A DNA stretch of 64,000 nt, taken from positions 30,284,066-30,348,065 of the forward strand of contig CM036765.1 in the NCBI GenBank assembly GCA_020796225.1, written 5' to 3'. Shown piece by piece: positions 31,691-42,660 of this stretch. Source of the stretch: Arion vulgaris. Lineage: Eukaryota; Mollusca; Gastropoda; Stylommatophora; Arionidae. The position numbers and the translations under genes were made by a program. The first letter of the stretch is position 1. Every line of letters begins with the position of its first letter. Under the pieces are notes generated by a model. It was not told the DNA's origin and searched no databases. It saw only the letters and a list, made by a program, of their open reading frames with translations.

Positions 31691-31880
31691 CGGCATTTCT
31701 TCTACTTCTTCTTGCGTTTGATCTTCGCGACCAATTTTATCATTCTCTTTGTGATATATAATTGATCTTTGAGAAGACCGTTTGTTTACGTTGTGCGACT
31801 ATGCGCCTTTGGTGTCTTGCCCGACGCCCTTTTTCAGCCAGCTGTTTATTTACTAGGTAACTAGCTCTAAGGAACGATCC
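31690..31880 (-). mobile_element. SINE B-like tail joined to SINE-E-like sequence
   Basis: TTCTTCTTGCGTTTGATC and GACCAATTTTATCATTCTCT resemble the inverted SINE-B 3' end. ACGTTGTGCGACTATGCGCC and TTTATTTACTAGGTAACTAG resemble inverted SINE-E. Diverged, possibly a composite. Confidence 0.45.
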
Positions 31881-31899
31881 ATTCTGCCGTTATTTTGGC

Positions 31900-33005
31900 C
31901 CGGATCTATGCCTTTACGATCATCTTTTTGCCGTAGCCTTTATATGATCTGAGCCATGGTGTTTGGACGTCATCTTACTCTGTGTAGGATGATCGGCGTT
32001 CGAAAAGTATTGCCCATAGCCAATGTTTGAGTTTGTACCAGTCAAGCCTTTGCATTATCGGCCTTACTTTTCTATCCACTGTGAGTTTGTTCCTGAGTAG
32101 GAGTATTCTCAGTCGTTTCGGGGTGCGTGTAGGTACTTGGCTATTTGTAAGTGTTTACTCTGCATTTTCCCTGTCCCCGGGAAACACTGGCCTGTGGCTG
32201 CACCACAGATATTTTAGAAGGTCGCTTCAATCGGCGCTAGCAACGCAACTAAAATTTTGCGCTCGCCAACATCACCCACCTCAGTTCTTCCGGGAATGTT
32301 AGTTGTTAATGGAACAGTACCTTGCCTGTTGTCTCAGAGAGGAGGGGGAAATTTGGTTAGGCACTAAAACGCGACTTTCGGATTTGCGCTTGGCCAACCT
32401 TACCCAGTAAATGTATCTGCGCTAGGCCTTTGGAACGGAGTTTGCCGCAATCTTCCCATGTGTCGACACGATACGTTACAGTGTTTTCAGAAACACTTGC
32501 CGAGACTGTTGATCGAAATACACATCGTTCTCATTGATTCTTGCCCCAGAGTTAGCAATTTTGGTGCTGTAATTTGCTCCAAGGGAGTTGGCATTAGTTC
32601 ACAGACGACTTGTACGCTGCTATTTATTACATTCCAGCAAATATTTTGGCAACTTTTCATCGGATTTCGGTCAGGAGATGCAGACATTTTGTTTAGGGCT
32701 TTTGGACCTGCATTACTTTTCCGTACTTGCACTACTGCCACTACCTGTAGCTCTTCCTCGATCCCTACCCGCTTAGCCAGACAGGATCCACTGTCTATTT
32801 CTACGGTGACCACGTGAAGGTGGGGTAGGATCTTGAATAGTGCCAGCTCACTAAACCTGGCGCGACGTTATTCCTAGAACTGCGTATTTTACCCAATATG
32901 TTTCATTTGAAATGTGAATATTTACTGCTTTTTCATCTGGAAATTGGTTACCCTAGACTTTCTTACAGAAAATATTGTAACTTGTGTCAATATATTCTGA
33001 TTTGG
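31900..33005. other. Gene-free or unrecognised stretch
   Basis: A 108-codon minus-strand frame at 32487-32813 begins MVTVEIDSGSCLAKRVGIEE and overlaps a 119-codon + strand frame; I recognise neither. The sequence is less AT-rich than its surroundings, so an old transposon coding region is possible. Confidence 0.35.
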
Positions 33006-33009
33006 CACA

Positions 33010-33300
33010 TTCAACCTTAGAGCAGGACACAATCTACTCCGCAGCCACATGCATACAAAATTCAAGATTGGCAATTCAGTCATGTGTACATGTGGACAGG
33101 CACATCAGACTGCAGAGTACATACTTCAAGATTGCCCGGAATATGATATACTGAGGCAAACTCATTGGCCTAATGATACAATACTCGACAAAAAACTACA
33201 CGAACCTCTGTGTGAGCTACAACAGACAGTGAAGCTTATACAAGAGACAACGTTGATTATATAGACAATAATTCAAGCGAACGAAAGGAAAGAAGGAAGG
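33010..33300 (+). mobile_element. LINE C-terminal fragment
   Basis: FKIGNSVMCTCGQAHQTAEY, ILQDCPEYDILRQTHWPNDT and KKLHEPLCELQQTVKLIQET form the CxC...H...C-type end of an RNase-H-class LINE ORF. It ends CGAACGAAAGGAAAGAAGG. Upstream part frame-shifted. Confidence 0.82.
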
Positions 33301-33529
33301 CACATTCAAGAATCTGAAAATAACAGAGCACATATTGGGAACGTCCTGTGGGAAGTAAGATTATTTCAAATAATAAATATATAATAAAAGCTTAGGGGCC
33401 ATTTTGGTGTCTTTGTGATATAATAAACACAGATCAAATAAAAAATATCATTCTGGTGTAGTGAAAACCGATCTCCAAGTATATATACTCGTATATATGC
33501 AGTACCTGATAACAGTTAGTTACTGAGGA

Positions 33530-33965
33530 GCGTTATGCCGAATGTATTAGAGCGCAGGTTCCCATTTGGTAGACCCAGGTTCGATCCCAGGTAAGGTCAA
33601 TGCGGTTTTTTTCTGTCGGGGGCATAAAGAAAAAGTCGTCTAAACCTAAACAATTTTGCAGTGACTGCACTAACCATAATAATAATAATAATAATTCCTC
33701 TCGTACTGTTATACGTTACATAGGGCCTGCAAGTAATTTCTCCATACCGCTCTATCCTGGGCAACTCGCTCAATCTCCTCCATGGAACTGAGACCGATAT
33801 TTCCTGCCTCTCTCAGCAAAGTTCGTTTCAGAGTCTCTTTAGGTCGACCTCTCTTTCTTGAACTCTTTGCATCCCACTAACCATGCGACCATTAAATTTC
33901 CCAGCTCGTGACCCCCGTGTCCTACACCGCCCTAACTAGCGGTAACATAGGCAGTAAAGAAGTTT
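33530..33965 (+). mobile_element. SINE family G split by a LINE tail
   Basis: Head GTATTAGAGCGCAGGTTCCC with B box AGGTTCGATCCC, body TTTCTGTCGGGGGCATAAAG, then after the insertion GCGACCATTAAATTTCCCAG and CCTACACCGCCCTAACTAGC. The 47950-48175 copy is uninterrupted. Confidence 0.9.
33678..33874 (-). mobile_element. LINE 3' fragment inserted in SINE-G
   Basis: AATAATAATAATAATTCCTC and TCAATCTCCTCCATGGAACT match the 13348 LINE family. Perfect 10-bp target duplication CACTAACCAT at 33668-33677 and 33875-33884. Only ~197 bp of the LINE 3' end were inserted. Confidence 0.93.
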
Positions 33966-33969
33966 ATTT

Positions 33970-34350
33970 ACTTACTATTTGTACATCAGTACTGCATATG
34001 TAGATAATGTGAGAGTGTATGCAAGAAGAACATATGACTGTATTCTGAGTATGTCTTTTTTGTTCATACAGAATAGAAGTTGCAGAGCAAGCATTGCTTA
34101 ATTAAGACAAACTATGTGCACCTCTACAGTGTGTTATACTTATCAAATCAAGTACGCCCTTACAAGCACCGTCCCAATTAGATGTTGAAATATATATATA
34201 TTCACGCCCTTCCTGTTGATATATAAAGTGGTAGCTAGACAGTTCAGTCTGTACACATTACATTTATGTACAAGCATGTACGTTTACTTATATATTTAGC
34301 TGTTAGCGAGCAACGTATTTTTCTGTCACCCTGTCACGCAGTCTAAGCAA
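33970..34350. other. Gene-free stretch
   Basis: AT-rich; no element recognised before the satellite begins. Confidence 0.5.
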
Positions 34351-34351
34351 T

Positions 34352-35665
34352 TATTTATCTAAATAGTTAGTAACCAATTTAAACAATATTCGCCTAACTT
34401 GTTAGTAACCAAACTAAACAATATTCGCCTCGCCTGCGTGGTGCCGGGGCCCGCAAGGGTAGCAAAGAATAGTACCACTGCAACCTGCAAGGCATGTCGT
34501 AAGAGGTGACTGATGTAGGACCTAGGAAGCTACCTTAGTAAATAAAAAGCATCGCAGAAATCGGATGTGCTGGCCTACTTGTAGACGTATAACTGGCAGA
34601 ACGTACAATCGCTCTTAGACTCATATCACATACAAATCACACAGAGTGGTTAACAAGTGGTTGATATGGAGCGTTCGAAGAAGAAGAATATTTCTAAATC
34701 GTTAGTAACCAATCTAAACAATATTCGTCTAAATCGTTAGTAACCAATCTAAACAATATTCGTCTAAATGTTAGTAACCAATCTAAACAATATTCTCTAA
34801 ATCGTTAGTAACCAATCTAAACAATATTCGTCTAAATCGTTAGTAACCAATCTAAACAATATTCGCCTAAATCGTTAGTAACCAATCTAAACAATATTCG
34901 TCTAAATCGTTAGTAACCAATCTAAACAATATTCATCTAAATCGTTAGTAACCAATCTAAACAATATTCGTCTAAATCGTTAGTAACCAATCTAAACAAT
35001 ATTCGTCTAAATCGTTAGTAACCAATCTAAACAATATTCGTCTAAATCGTTAGTAACCAATCTAAACAATATTCGTCTAAATCGTTAGTAACCAATCTAA
35101 ACAATATTCGTCTAAATCGTTAGTAACCAATCTAAACAATATTCGTCTAAATCGTTAGTAACCAATCTAAACAATATTCGTCTAAATCGTTAGTAACCAA
35201 TCTAAACAATATTCGTCTAAATCGTTAGTAACCAATCTAAACAATATTCGTCTAAATCGTTAGTAACCAATCTAAACAATATTCGTCTAAATTGTTAGTA
35301 ACGAATCTAAACAATATTCTCTAAATCGTTAGTAACCAATCTAAACAATATTCGTCTAAATCGTTAGTAACCAATCTAAACAATATTCGTCTAAATCGTT
35401 AGTAACCAATCTAAACAATATTCGTCTAAATCGTTAGTAACCAATCTAAACAATATTCGTCTAAATCGTTAGTAACCAATCAAAAAACAATATTCATCTC
35501 AAATCGTTGAGTAACCAATCTAAACAATATTTGTCTAAATTGTTAGTAACCAATCTAAACAATATTCGTCTAAATTGTTAGTAACCAATCTAAACAATAT
35601 TCGTCTAAATTGTTAGTAACCAATCTAAACAATATTCGTCTAAATTGTTAATAAACAATTTAAAT
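34352..35665. repeat. 35-bp satellite array, ~30 units
   Basis: Unit TCTAAATCGTTAGTAACCAA-TCTAAACAATATTCG repeated without spacers. Central units are almost identical; the first two (34352-34431) and the last few (TTGTTAGTAAC variants) are diverged. A SINE-E separates the first two units from the rest. No coding frame. Confidence 0.95.
34432..34687 (+). mobile_element. SINE family E inside the 35-bp satellite
   Basis: Best family E copy: GTGGTGCCGGGGCCCGCAAG, AAAGAATAGTACCACTGCAA, GGCATGTCGTAAGAGGTGAC, CATCGCAGAAATCGGATGTG, CACACAGAGTGGTTAACAAG, GGAGCGTTCGAAGAAGAAG. Satellite units lie on both sides. Confidence 0.92.
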
Positions 35666-35749
35666 AATTCAATTTGTCAATCTATGAAGCTAATTACCAC
35701 TTAATTAATCTATAATACCAGAACCTCCATATAATCAGTTAGTTTACAG

Positions 35750-36950
35750 TTAGAACAAACACAGATCTATCAGAAAAGTTCCACGTTGGGTCAGGAGTAA
35801 GACAATGTGGCGTACTATCACCGCTGCTGTTCATCACGTATATATATCAAATCTGTAAAATAGCTAACACCAGTGATGGGAACAACCTTGGGAACTTTTA
35901 AACGAATTTCTTTTTGCAGATGATCAAGTAATCATATCAACAACAGAGAAACAACTACAGCAACATATTAAAAGACTCCAGTTAACATGCAATGATTACA
36001 ATTTGATAATAAACATCGACAAAACCGAAGTAATGACATTAGTTAGAGAAGAAAACACTACCAATATATATTTACTGCAGTCTTCCCTCTATTTCGATAT
36101 TCGTCGCCATATTGCTGCAACTATTCGTTGTGACGTAGTAGGTAAGATTTGTTCGTTTGCTTGATAAAGGCCTTGTTGGTCGAAACGTTGCTGTTTATCG
36201 TCACTGTTTCTGTATTTTGTAAAACTATAGTACTTTGTTTGTACGTGTTTCACTATCTACCAATATCTACATCGACAAACGCCCATTAAAACAAGTCAAA
36301 TAATTGTACATACCTAGGGAGAATTTTTTTTCCAGTAAACGGAAGAATAACGAAATACAACATAGATGCAACAAAGCAAATCAAATAATACGACAAATTG
36401 CTCAAATTTTAAAATGCAAATTTGTCACCATGAACACAAAAAGAACATTGTTCAACACAATCTTTCTCCCCACATTATGATACCAGTGCCAAACTTGGAC
36501 GCTGACATCAAACGATAGAAGAAGACTAGTTACGACAGAGATGAAGCGTCTTCGCAGAATGATGGGAGTATCAAGAAGAGACCGGTTTAGAAATGAAGAC
36601 TTCATGAAAAAAAGTGAATACAACATCAGTACTGTACTTCATCAAGAAACAACAAATTAAATAGTTCGACCACATATATGCAGATTACCAATAGACAGTA
36701 CACCTCAAAGAGCAATGTTACTCCGATACAATGGATTCAAAACGAAAGGCCGACCACGCAAAAGGTGGATCACAGAGATAACAGAGGCCATGAAATACAC
36801 TTTTTATGTAGTGCACACAAAACTCCGTTCTAGAAATCTCTTCTTATCCCGAAGCTGTGAGACAAAGCAGAATTGGAGAAAAGATAGAAAGAAGAACATG
36901 ATCATACCATATTTCCTTCCACTAAAACAGGATCTATAGACTAGCTCCTG
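35750..36950 (+). mobile_element. LINE remnant with RT motifs, interrupted by element H
   Basis: Broken frames read [19 protein letters not shown] and FADDQVIISTTEKQLQQHIK (RT, with the catalytic ADD), NIDKTEVMTLVREENTT, then after the insert YIDKRPLKQVK, RRLVTTEMKRLRRMMGVSRR and KGRPRKRWITEITEAMKYTF. Multiple frameshifts; non-functional. Confidence 0.87.
36068..36256 (+). mobile_element. Hammerhead-like element H inside the LINE
   Basis: 189-bp insert with perfect 10-bp flanks CTACCAATAT (36058-36067, 36257-36266). Carries TTGATAAAGGCCTTGTTGG then TCGAAACGTTGCTG, then AAAACTATAGTACTTTGTTT. The GGCC/GGUC arms before CGAAAC can pair as a four-base stem with loop UUGU. Confidence 0.82.
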
Positions 36951-37229
36951 TTACAGTTATTACCATGCAAGAACTAAATGAGGAAGGGAAAGCAAGAATC
37001 TACAACTAAGTTTTAGAAGTTGTTAGAAGCACTTAAACAATTTCCGCTCTTTCTTATAAGTCCAAACCTTTATGAACAAATAATCTGTTGAAAATGAAGG
37101 TCAGTGCTAAAATAAATTGAAAATATTGTACAATTTTACAATACTAACGGTGTATGATTTTTCTTAGCTGGTCTAATTTTTGTTATCAGCACGAATACAT
37201 ACAACAAACATACGAACACTCACCTACAT

Positions 37230-37283
37230 TCTCGAATGTGCACACGCACACACACACACAGAGACACACACAGACACCCACAC
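37230..37283. repeat. Imperfect (CA)n microsatellite
   Basis: CACACGCACACACACACACA followed by AGAGACACACACAGACACCC. No gene is evident in 36955-37600. Confidence 0.9.
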
Positions 37284-37602
37284 AACAAACGCTCACTCGA
37301 AATCAAGAAGGCTTGAGCTACGGGAAGGAAGAATACTGTTGTAAATTAAAGGAAGTGTTTCCGATAAGTGAGTGCAAGCGAAATAAATTCCCTTTGTTGC
37401 TAAACCCGTACTCGAATGTTATTCATACTTCTGTATACAATTCTTATTTTTTTGTCCACAGTGTTTCTATATATATTTTCCTGTCGGTGGTTATCTTGAA
37501 TCTTTGTAATAGTTAACTGCATATTTCTATTTATGATATTTCTTTTATTAATTCGTGTTGTTTTTTCTTCAAATTGTCATTACAATCTTAACCCCACTCC
37601 CT

Positions 37603-37797
37603 GCCCAGCGTGTTCGTAGCGCGTTAGACGACGAGTGACAAGCCCCCTGTGAGTGCGGTTCAATTCCTCGGGCGGGCAGAAAAGCCACATGTTCTCCAGA
37701 TTTACGGTGTTCGTGGCACTGAACCGAAGGGTTATGATGGCCATGGCACTGAACCGAAGAGTTTAAAGCTCAAGTGCTTCTGGATCGAAAAAACCCT
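37603..37797 (+). mobile_element. SINE family I
   Basis: GCCCAGCGTGTTCGTAGCGC, B-box region GCGGTTCAATTCCTCGGG, GTTCGTGGCACTGAACCGAA, GGCCATGGCACTGAACCGAA, TTCTGGATCGAAAAAAC. The flanks share CACTCCCT (37595-37602 and 37798-37805). Confidence 0.87.
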
Positions 37798-38040
37798 CAC
37801 TCCCTTGTTTCTCACTCTGCACAGAATTTGCTACATTAGGACATTGTGACACCAATCCTCGTTCTGTCGCTAAACAATGGGACTAGTTTTATATAAAGCT
37901 TCTCTGTGAACTCGCCTCCTTTTAATAAGGTGTGGTTCATTCAAACAATAGACACATTCGTCAAACGATATAATCAAATCAATTTGTATGTTAATTTACG
38001 ATGTTATTAAACCACGTTTTAAACTAAGCCCAATTAAGGA

Positions 38041-38190
38041 TTGTTTGTTTGTTTAGTACAGGATTAAAGCCTCTTTAAGCCGAGGCACGCCCTTTCAACC
38101 TAATGCGAACCTTTTATTGGTTATATCAGAGCGTGTAGGCCAACAAACATGAAAAATAAGAATTAATTCCTTTCGGAGAATCAAGCCAAG
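38041..38190 (-). mobile_element. SINE family C, intact copy
   Basis: GGATTAAAGCCTCTTTAAGC, CGAGGCACGCCCTTTCAACC, CCTTTTATTGGTTATATCAG and TTCCTTTCGGAGAATCAAGC on the + strand give the full family order. Confidence 0.78.
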
Positions 38191-38395
38191 TGATTGTTGA
38201 GTTACCCAATTAAGGACTGACTTTCTATTCTTTATAAAGTGCTATTAATAGATTTGAACTTCCGTACGTCTTTTGGCACCAGATAGTTTTGAGAGTTGTC
38301 TTTTTATGTCGTAAAAGTGACCTGTATGTCTGTACAATGTGTCATTGATTGTTTAAGAACAATTAGATAATAAGCTTCATGGTTAAGATGCTAGT

Positions 38396-38800
38396 GTGAA
38401 TGTTTAACACAAGTGACCGAATTAACATCATTAGAAAGATGTGTGTTTTTAATGGTTTTTTAAACCGACGGATTGACTTCATCGGACTTAACCCCATATG
38501 GCTCGGTCCTCTCCGTAGAAATGACACACCCCTGCCAATAGTATTGCACAAAGCACGAACTCCGTAGCTCCGACAACAATCCTAGGTGACTCTGGGAAAA
38601 ATGCACCGACGAACAGAGCGGCGCGGTCCGAATTCGAACCCATGACCTTCAGATCTCAAGGCAAGGGCTTAACCAGAGTTTAATTGTTTAATACAAGCGA
38701 TCGAAATAACATCATGAGAAAGATGAGAGTTTAATTGTTTAATACAAGCGATCGAAATAACATCATGAGAAAGATGAGAGTTGTATTCTTTAATACAGGC
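38396..38800. repeat. 57-bp tandem repeat split by a SINE-L
   Basis: Units with TTTAATACAAGCGATCGAAA and CATCATGAGAAAGATGAGAG occur at about 38680, 38737 and (diverged) 38790. A fourth, diverged unit lies at 38396-38455 (ACAAGTGACCGAATTAACAT), on the other side of the SINE-L. Confidence 0.78.
38465..38680 (-). mobile_element. SINE family L
   Basis: Minus strand reads from AAGCCCTTGCCTTGAGATCT and TTCGAATTCGGACCGCGCCG (head and B-box region) to GATTGTTGTCGGAGCTACGG, AGTTCGTGCTTTGTGCAA and GAGCCATATGGGGTT. Confidence 0.75.
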
Positions 38801-39199
38801 AACCGAATTAGCATTTTGAGAAAAATGTTGATATGTGTGTACTTATATTTGAGTGTGTGCGTCCGTATTATTTTTTTTTAAATATTACTTCTATAACTAC
38901 TCAATATTCCCATTCCCGGTGAAGCACATGTCTGCAACTGTCAATATCCATCAATTTCTATTATGGACTTTTTTCAACTATCTCAATAAGACTGACCTAT
39001 CCAACCTCCTCTTCTGTAATTATTTGTAAAATATTCTTTACCCTGCCAACTTTTCTTCTACCATATAAGTTACAGACAATTAAGCAGTTTTTATGATAAA
39101 ATTAGGCTGCAAAGTCACTGTCCAGGCAAAATTCATTTTTAAAATGTTTAATATAAATCTCTGCACAAATTTTAAACATCTTCAAATTATACCGGTAAC

Positions 39200-39360
39200 C
39201 CTCGCCGGTGCTACGGAGTTCATGCACTGCCAATTAGACCTACCAGTGTAGGAAAGAGATTAAAGTACACATTGTTTATTCACAGAAGGGCAATGATAAT
39301 GGTCCCATCAATCAAAGTATCAATCAAACAATCGTATCAATCAAACAATCAATCAACATC
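39200..39360 (+). mobile_element. Element family M
   Basis: CCGGTGCTACGGAGTTCATG, AGATTAAAGTACACATTGTT, GGCAATGATAATGGTCCCAT and a (CAAT)-rich tail with several AATCAATC units. 38801-39199 and 39361-40789 show no recognised feature. Confidence 0.65.
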
Positions 39361-40789
39361 CACTTAAACATTCAAGTCGAGAAAAAGTATAAACGAGGCA
39401 CAACTCTTGCTCTGTCTGGTTGACTCAATGTGTTTTTCCTTCCCCTAGATTGATTGATTTTTGTGTTCAAGTGTACATCTCGTATTATTTGGTACAAGCT
39501 CTTTAGTCAAGTCTACATCGACGTAAACCATGGTCACCACATTTGATTGATTTCAAATTGTGGTGTTCAGTGTTTATTTTGTTTGTATTCAAAACAAAAC
39601 CCAAAAATCAGCTAAGAATATGTGTACAGTTTGCTGCTATAGTAACCTCACATGAAAAATACGGTGTAACATAAACTGCTGCTACCAAAAATAAAACTGT
39701 TTCTACATGTTATAATATATAATGATCTGTTTAGATAGTTGCTTTGGAAATCACGAAAATCTTATGTTGACCAGTAATTTTTTTGAATATATTCAAGGTT
39801 ACTTCTATTGTTGCTATTAATCCAAAAGTTTTGGGAGTATTTTCTGTTTCTGGGCTCAATGTAATGCATTATATTGCTGGCGAGTTAGGGGATTTCCTGC
39901 TCACCAAGATTTCTTTTCCAATAGCAGAAAAAGGAATCAAGCTGATGTTTCAAAGTGAACGAAGAAGTTATTCTTCTTTCTCTAATCCTGTTTTGCGTCA
40001 CTGCATCAAGATACGCAGAGATTTCTAGAAAGGGATATTGGGTGTTCTTAGTGCAATGTGTCTTTCCCTGCCTGTTATTTATGTGGTTTTCTGATCTTAA
40101 ATTAAAATTAATTTAAAACACTATTGGCTTGCTGGTCCTGTCGAACGAAAAAGTATGTTGAGAAATCAAGAGAAAAGAATCACTTTATTTTTCTCGACTA
40201 TTTGTCTGCGTCATTTAGATTTCTTGTTGATGTTATTATTCAAACGTTGAGATGTATGGCGTCAAATCGAGTCGGGAACGGGAAGTTTTTTTCATGTTGA
40301 AGCTTGTCAAGTTAACATAGAGATACTAGGTGTGTCTCTAGCATTGTAAATATGATTACAATTAAATGATTTTGACAGCACTCCTATGCTTTACTATTCC
40401 CACTAATGTCTTATTTGCATGTTTCATTGATAATATTTTTAAAAAAATAACAATTAGTTGCTAAAATCATACTTTTAGTCTTTGAAATTAGCTTGTCCTA
40501 GAAGTGCACTGATTTGTTATAAATAATACATGTTTAAAATATTTTTTGTACTACAAGGTGGTCACCTACTTAAGCAGGCTTCTACATAATACTTTCAAGT
40601 GCTGGGCACTTGAAGCCATAATTAGCGCAACACTTAAAGATGTTGTTATTAGTATGCGCAGTATATCAACCCCTTTGACGCAGACACCCACTGCAGTCAG
40701 ATGCTTTCATAGACTGTGACTTGACTACAGTTTTAGATAAATAGGCTGTAATCCGTTTCTAAATGTTTACTTTTGATTTCTTTCTGCAG

Positions 40790-40918
40790 TTTCACTTTCG
40801 ACAGAAAAGAACATCAAGTCCACACAAGCGATTGAATAGTAGGATTATTAAATAAGCCTAAAAAACTAAACTTTACACCGCCCGGCTTTTATTCAGGGGA
40901 AATAAATACAAAATCACA
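40790..40918 (+). promoter_or_regulatory. Probable 5' UTR part of the filamin start-codon exon
   Basis: A pyrimidine-rich acceptor (TTTTGATTTCTTTCTGCAG) lies 130 bp before the filamin ATG. If used, this stretch is 5' UTR and a further non-coding exon and promoter lie upstream. This is inferred from the splice-site match only; direct transcription start here cannot be excluded, and no TATA-box or CpG-rich promoter is obvious. Confidence 0.45.
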
Positions 40919-41255
40919 ATGCAGCAGACGGAGGATCCCGATTGGGACGAAGAGGAGGAGGAGATGTCTGCAGCTGAAAGAGAACTAGCAGATGATGCTC
41001 AATGGAAAGTAATTCAAAAGAATACATTTTCAAGATGGGCAAATGAGCACTTGAAAACTGCCAACAAGCAGCTGACGGATTTAGAATCGGATTTTTCAGA
41101 CGGTTTGCGTCTTGTCACTCTGGTTGAGGTGCTGTCAGGAAAGAAATTCAAGCACGTCAACAAAAAACCAAATTTCCGAACACAGAAGCTAGAAAATGTT
41201 ACTATGGTTCTCAAGTTTTTGGAGGAGGACGAGGGAATTCGTATCGTAAATATTG
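40919..41255 (+). CDS. Filamin exon with start codon: acidic N-terminus and CH1 domain
   Basis: First coding exon of a filamin, the dimeric actin crosslinker of the cortical cytoskeleton. The 112 complete codons begin MQQTEDPDWDEEEEEMSAAE, then ELADDAQWKVIQKNTFSRW, the N-terminal actin-contacting helix of the first calponin-homology domain. Further CH1 hallmarks follow: SDFSDGLRLVTLVEVLSGKK, KKPNFRTQKLENVTMVLKFL and DEGIRIVNI. The ATG follows CAAAATCACA and is the first Met before the acidic stretch, and N-termini are variable in the family. The exon ends at ATTG|GTAAGT, a strong donor, leaving phase 1 (one G), which with the next exon gives the expected Asp of the VNID motif. Frame and splice sites are intact. 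Symbol left empty because vertebrate paralogue names do not apply. Confidence 0.95.
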
Positions 41256-42545
41256 GTAAGTTGACGCTTTAACTCACCCACTAATTTTAATAACTTACAG
41301 TGTACTAAACATACTATAATGAACATCTTGTCATGTATCCCGTTTAATTCGCGCATTTCGCCTACTTTCGAACTTCGTTTAGCCGTAAAGTGCGCGATTT
41401 ATAGATTTTTATAAATCAATAATATGGATTAATTTACCACATTCACTCGCTTTAGTTTTAGTTGTGTATAAAATAAGGTTCTTTAAAGGTGTAAACACCT
41501 CTTAGTAGTTGTGAAGCTAAGAATGGCATAGGATAGGTAAAAGCTTCAGGAAAGTTATAATTTATCTTATTAATGATTTCTTTTTAAATGTGTAATTTAG
41601 GCACAAGTGCCCACATTTGAACTCGCGCGTGGTTTTTTGATTTGTCATACACACCTTTTTGTCACTTTTATTTTTATAACAGATAATTTTAAACAGGGTT
41701 TGAAAATGGTTTAATTTGTGCTTGCGGAAGAACTGTTTTCGACACAGGTAAGGCCTCCTGTATATCAATTCAGAAAGGATATTTCTTTAATAGTTTTAGC
41801 AGTAATGAATTTAGATGCAATATTAATGGCAAAGATACAGATGAAAAACACATAGATGTAGTTGGACACTGATGTCTCACATAATCTCTCATCTGAAACC
41901 TAGGGTATTTTTTCTATCAGGAGTAAAAGAACATCCTACCTGCACCTAGTGACCCCATAGAGGGTAATTATGTTATAATAACACTTTTTTTTTTTTTAAA
42001 ACATGAAATATATGAAACGGTTACAGAACATTCATTGTGAAATTTGTAAAATAACAATATGTAAATAGAATGGTAACCTTTATCTAAGAATATCAGGTTG
42101 TTATATGAGAAACTTTTGTAGAGTGATGTGAAAAAAAGTTACAGACAGTCAACAGACAAATCAGACAGATTTCATTGCAGTCAATAACAGATTCTAAAAT
42201 ATCCTGAGGAAGTAACAATTATGATTATAATCATAACAAATATGATTTTATGTATGAAACTGCAGCACATAGAATATAAAGAATTTGTTTGAGTTTGGTT
42301 AGGTACATTTTTAATTAAAAGTCTTTTTCTTCTTATACATGTAGACTAATTCTTAGTTGTTGTTTTTGCTGTTCATAGTCCCTTATGTCATCCGATTGGT
42401 TTTAATTTAAGTGTTATTATATTTATGCCACTATAAATTTGTTACTGCTATTGTCATTCAGTTTTACTGCACTTTTTTCTTTTTGTCATGTACTATGCTT
42501 TTTAGTATTATTCCAGCAATTTGTCATGATCTTTATTTTTCTGAT

Positions 42546-42660
42546 TGATTGATTGATAGGACTATCATCATTGCACTTTGGTGAATAACCATATGTGCTC
42601 CTATCTCTTTCTTGCACCGAAAGATGTCAGTGGCAGTGCATAAACAGTGTAACACCAGTA
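42546..42660 (-). mobile_element. Element family M, in filamin intron 1
   Basis: GATTGATTGATTGATAGGAC, CATTGCACTTTGGTGAATAA, AACCATATGTGCTCCTATCT and GGCAGTGCATAAACAGTGTA mirror the + strand copies. The (AATC)n tail is on its 3' side. Confidence 0.68.

Noticed and set aside
34352..35665. Regular 35-bp repeats suggestive of a CRISPR array
   Set aside because: Units are contiguous with no variable spacers, and the host is an animal with introns; it is a satellite.
39783..40028. 81-codon + strand frame upstream of filamin
   Set aside because: No recognisable domain; could be chance in AT-rich DNA. No evidence that it is a filamin exon.
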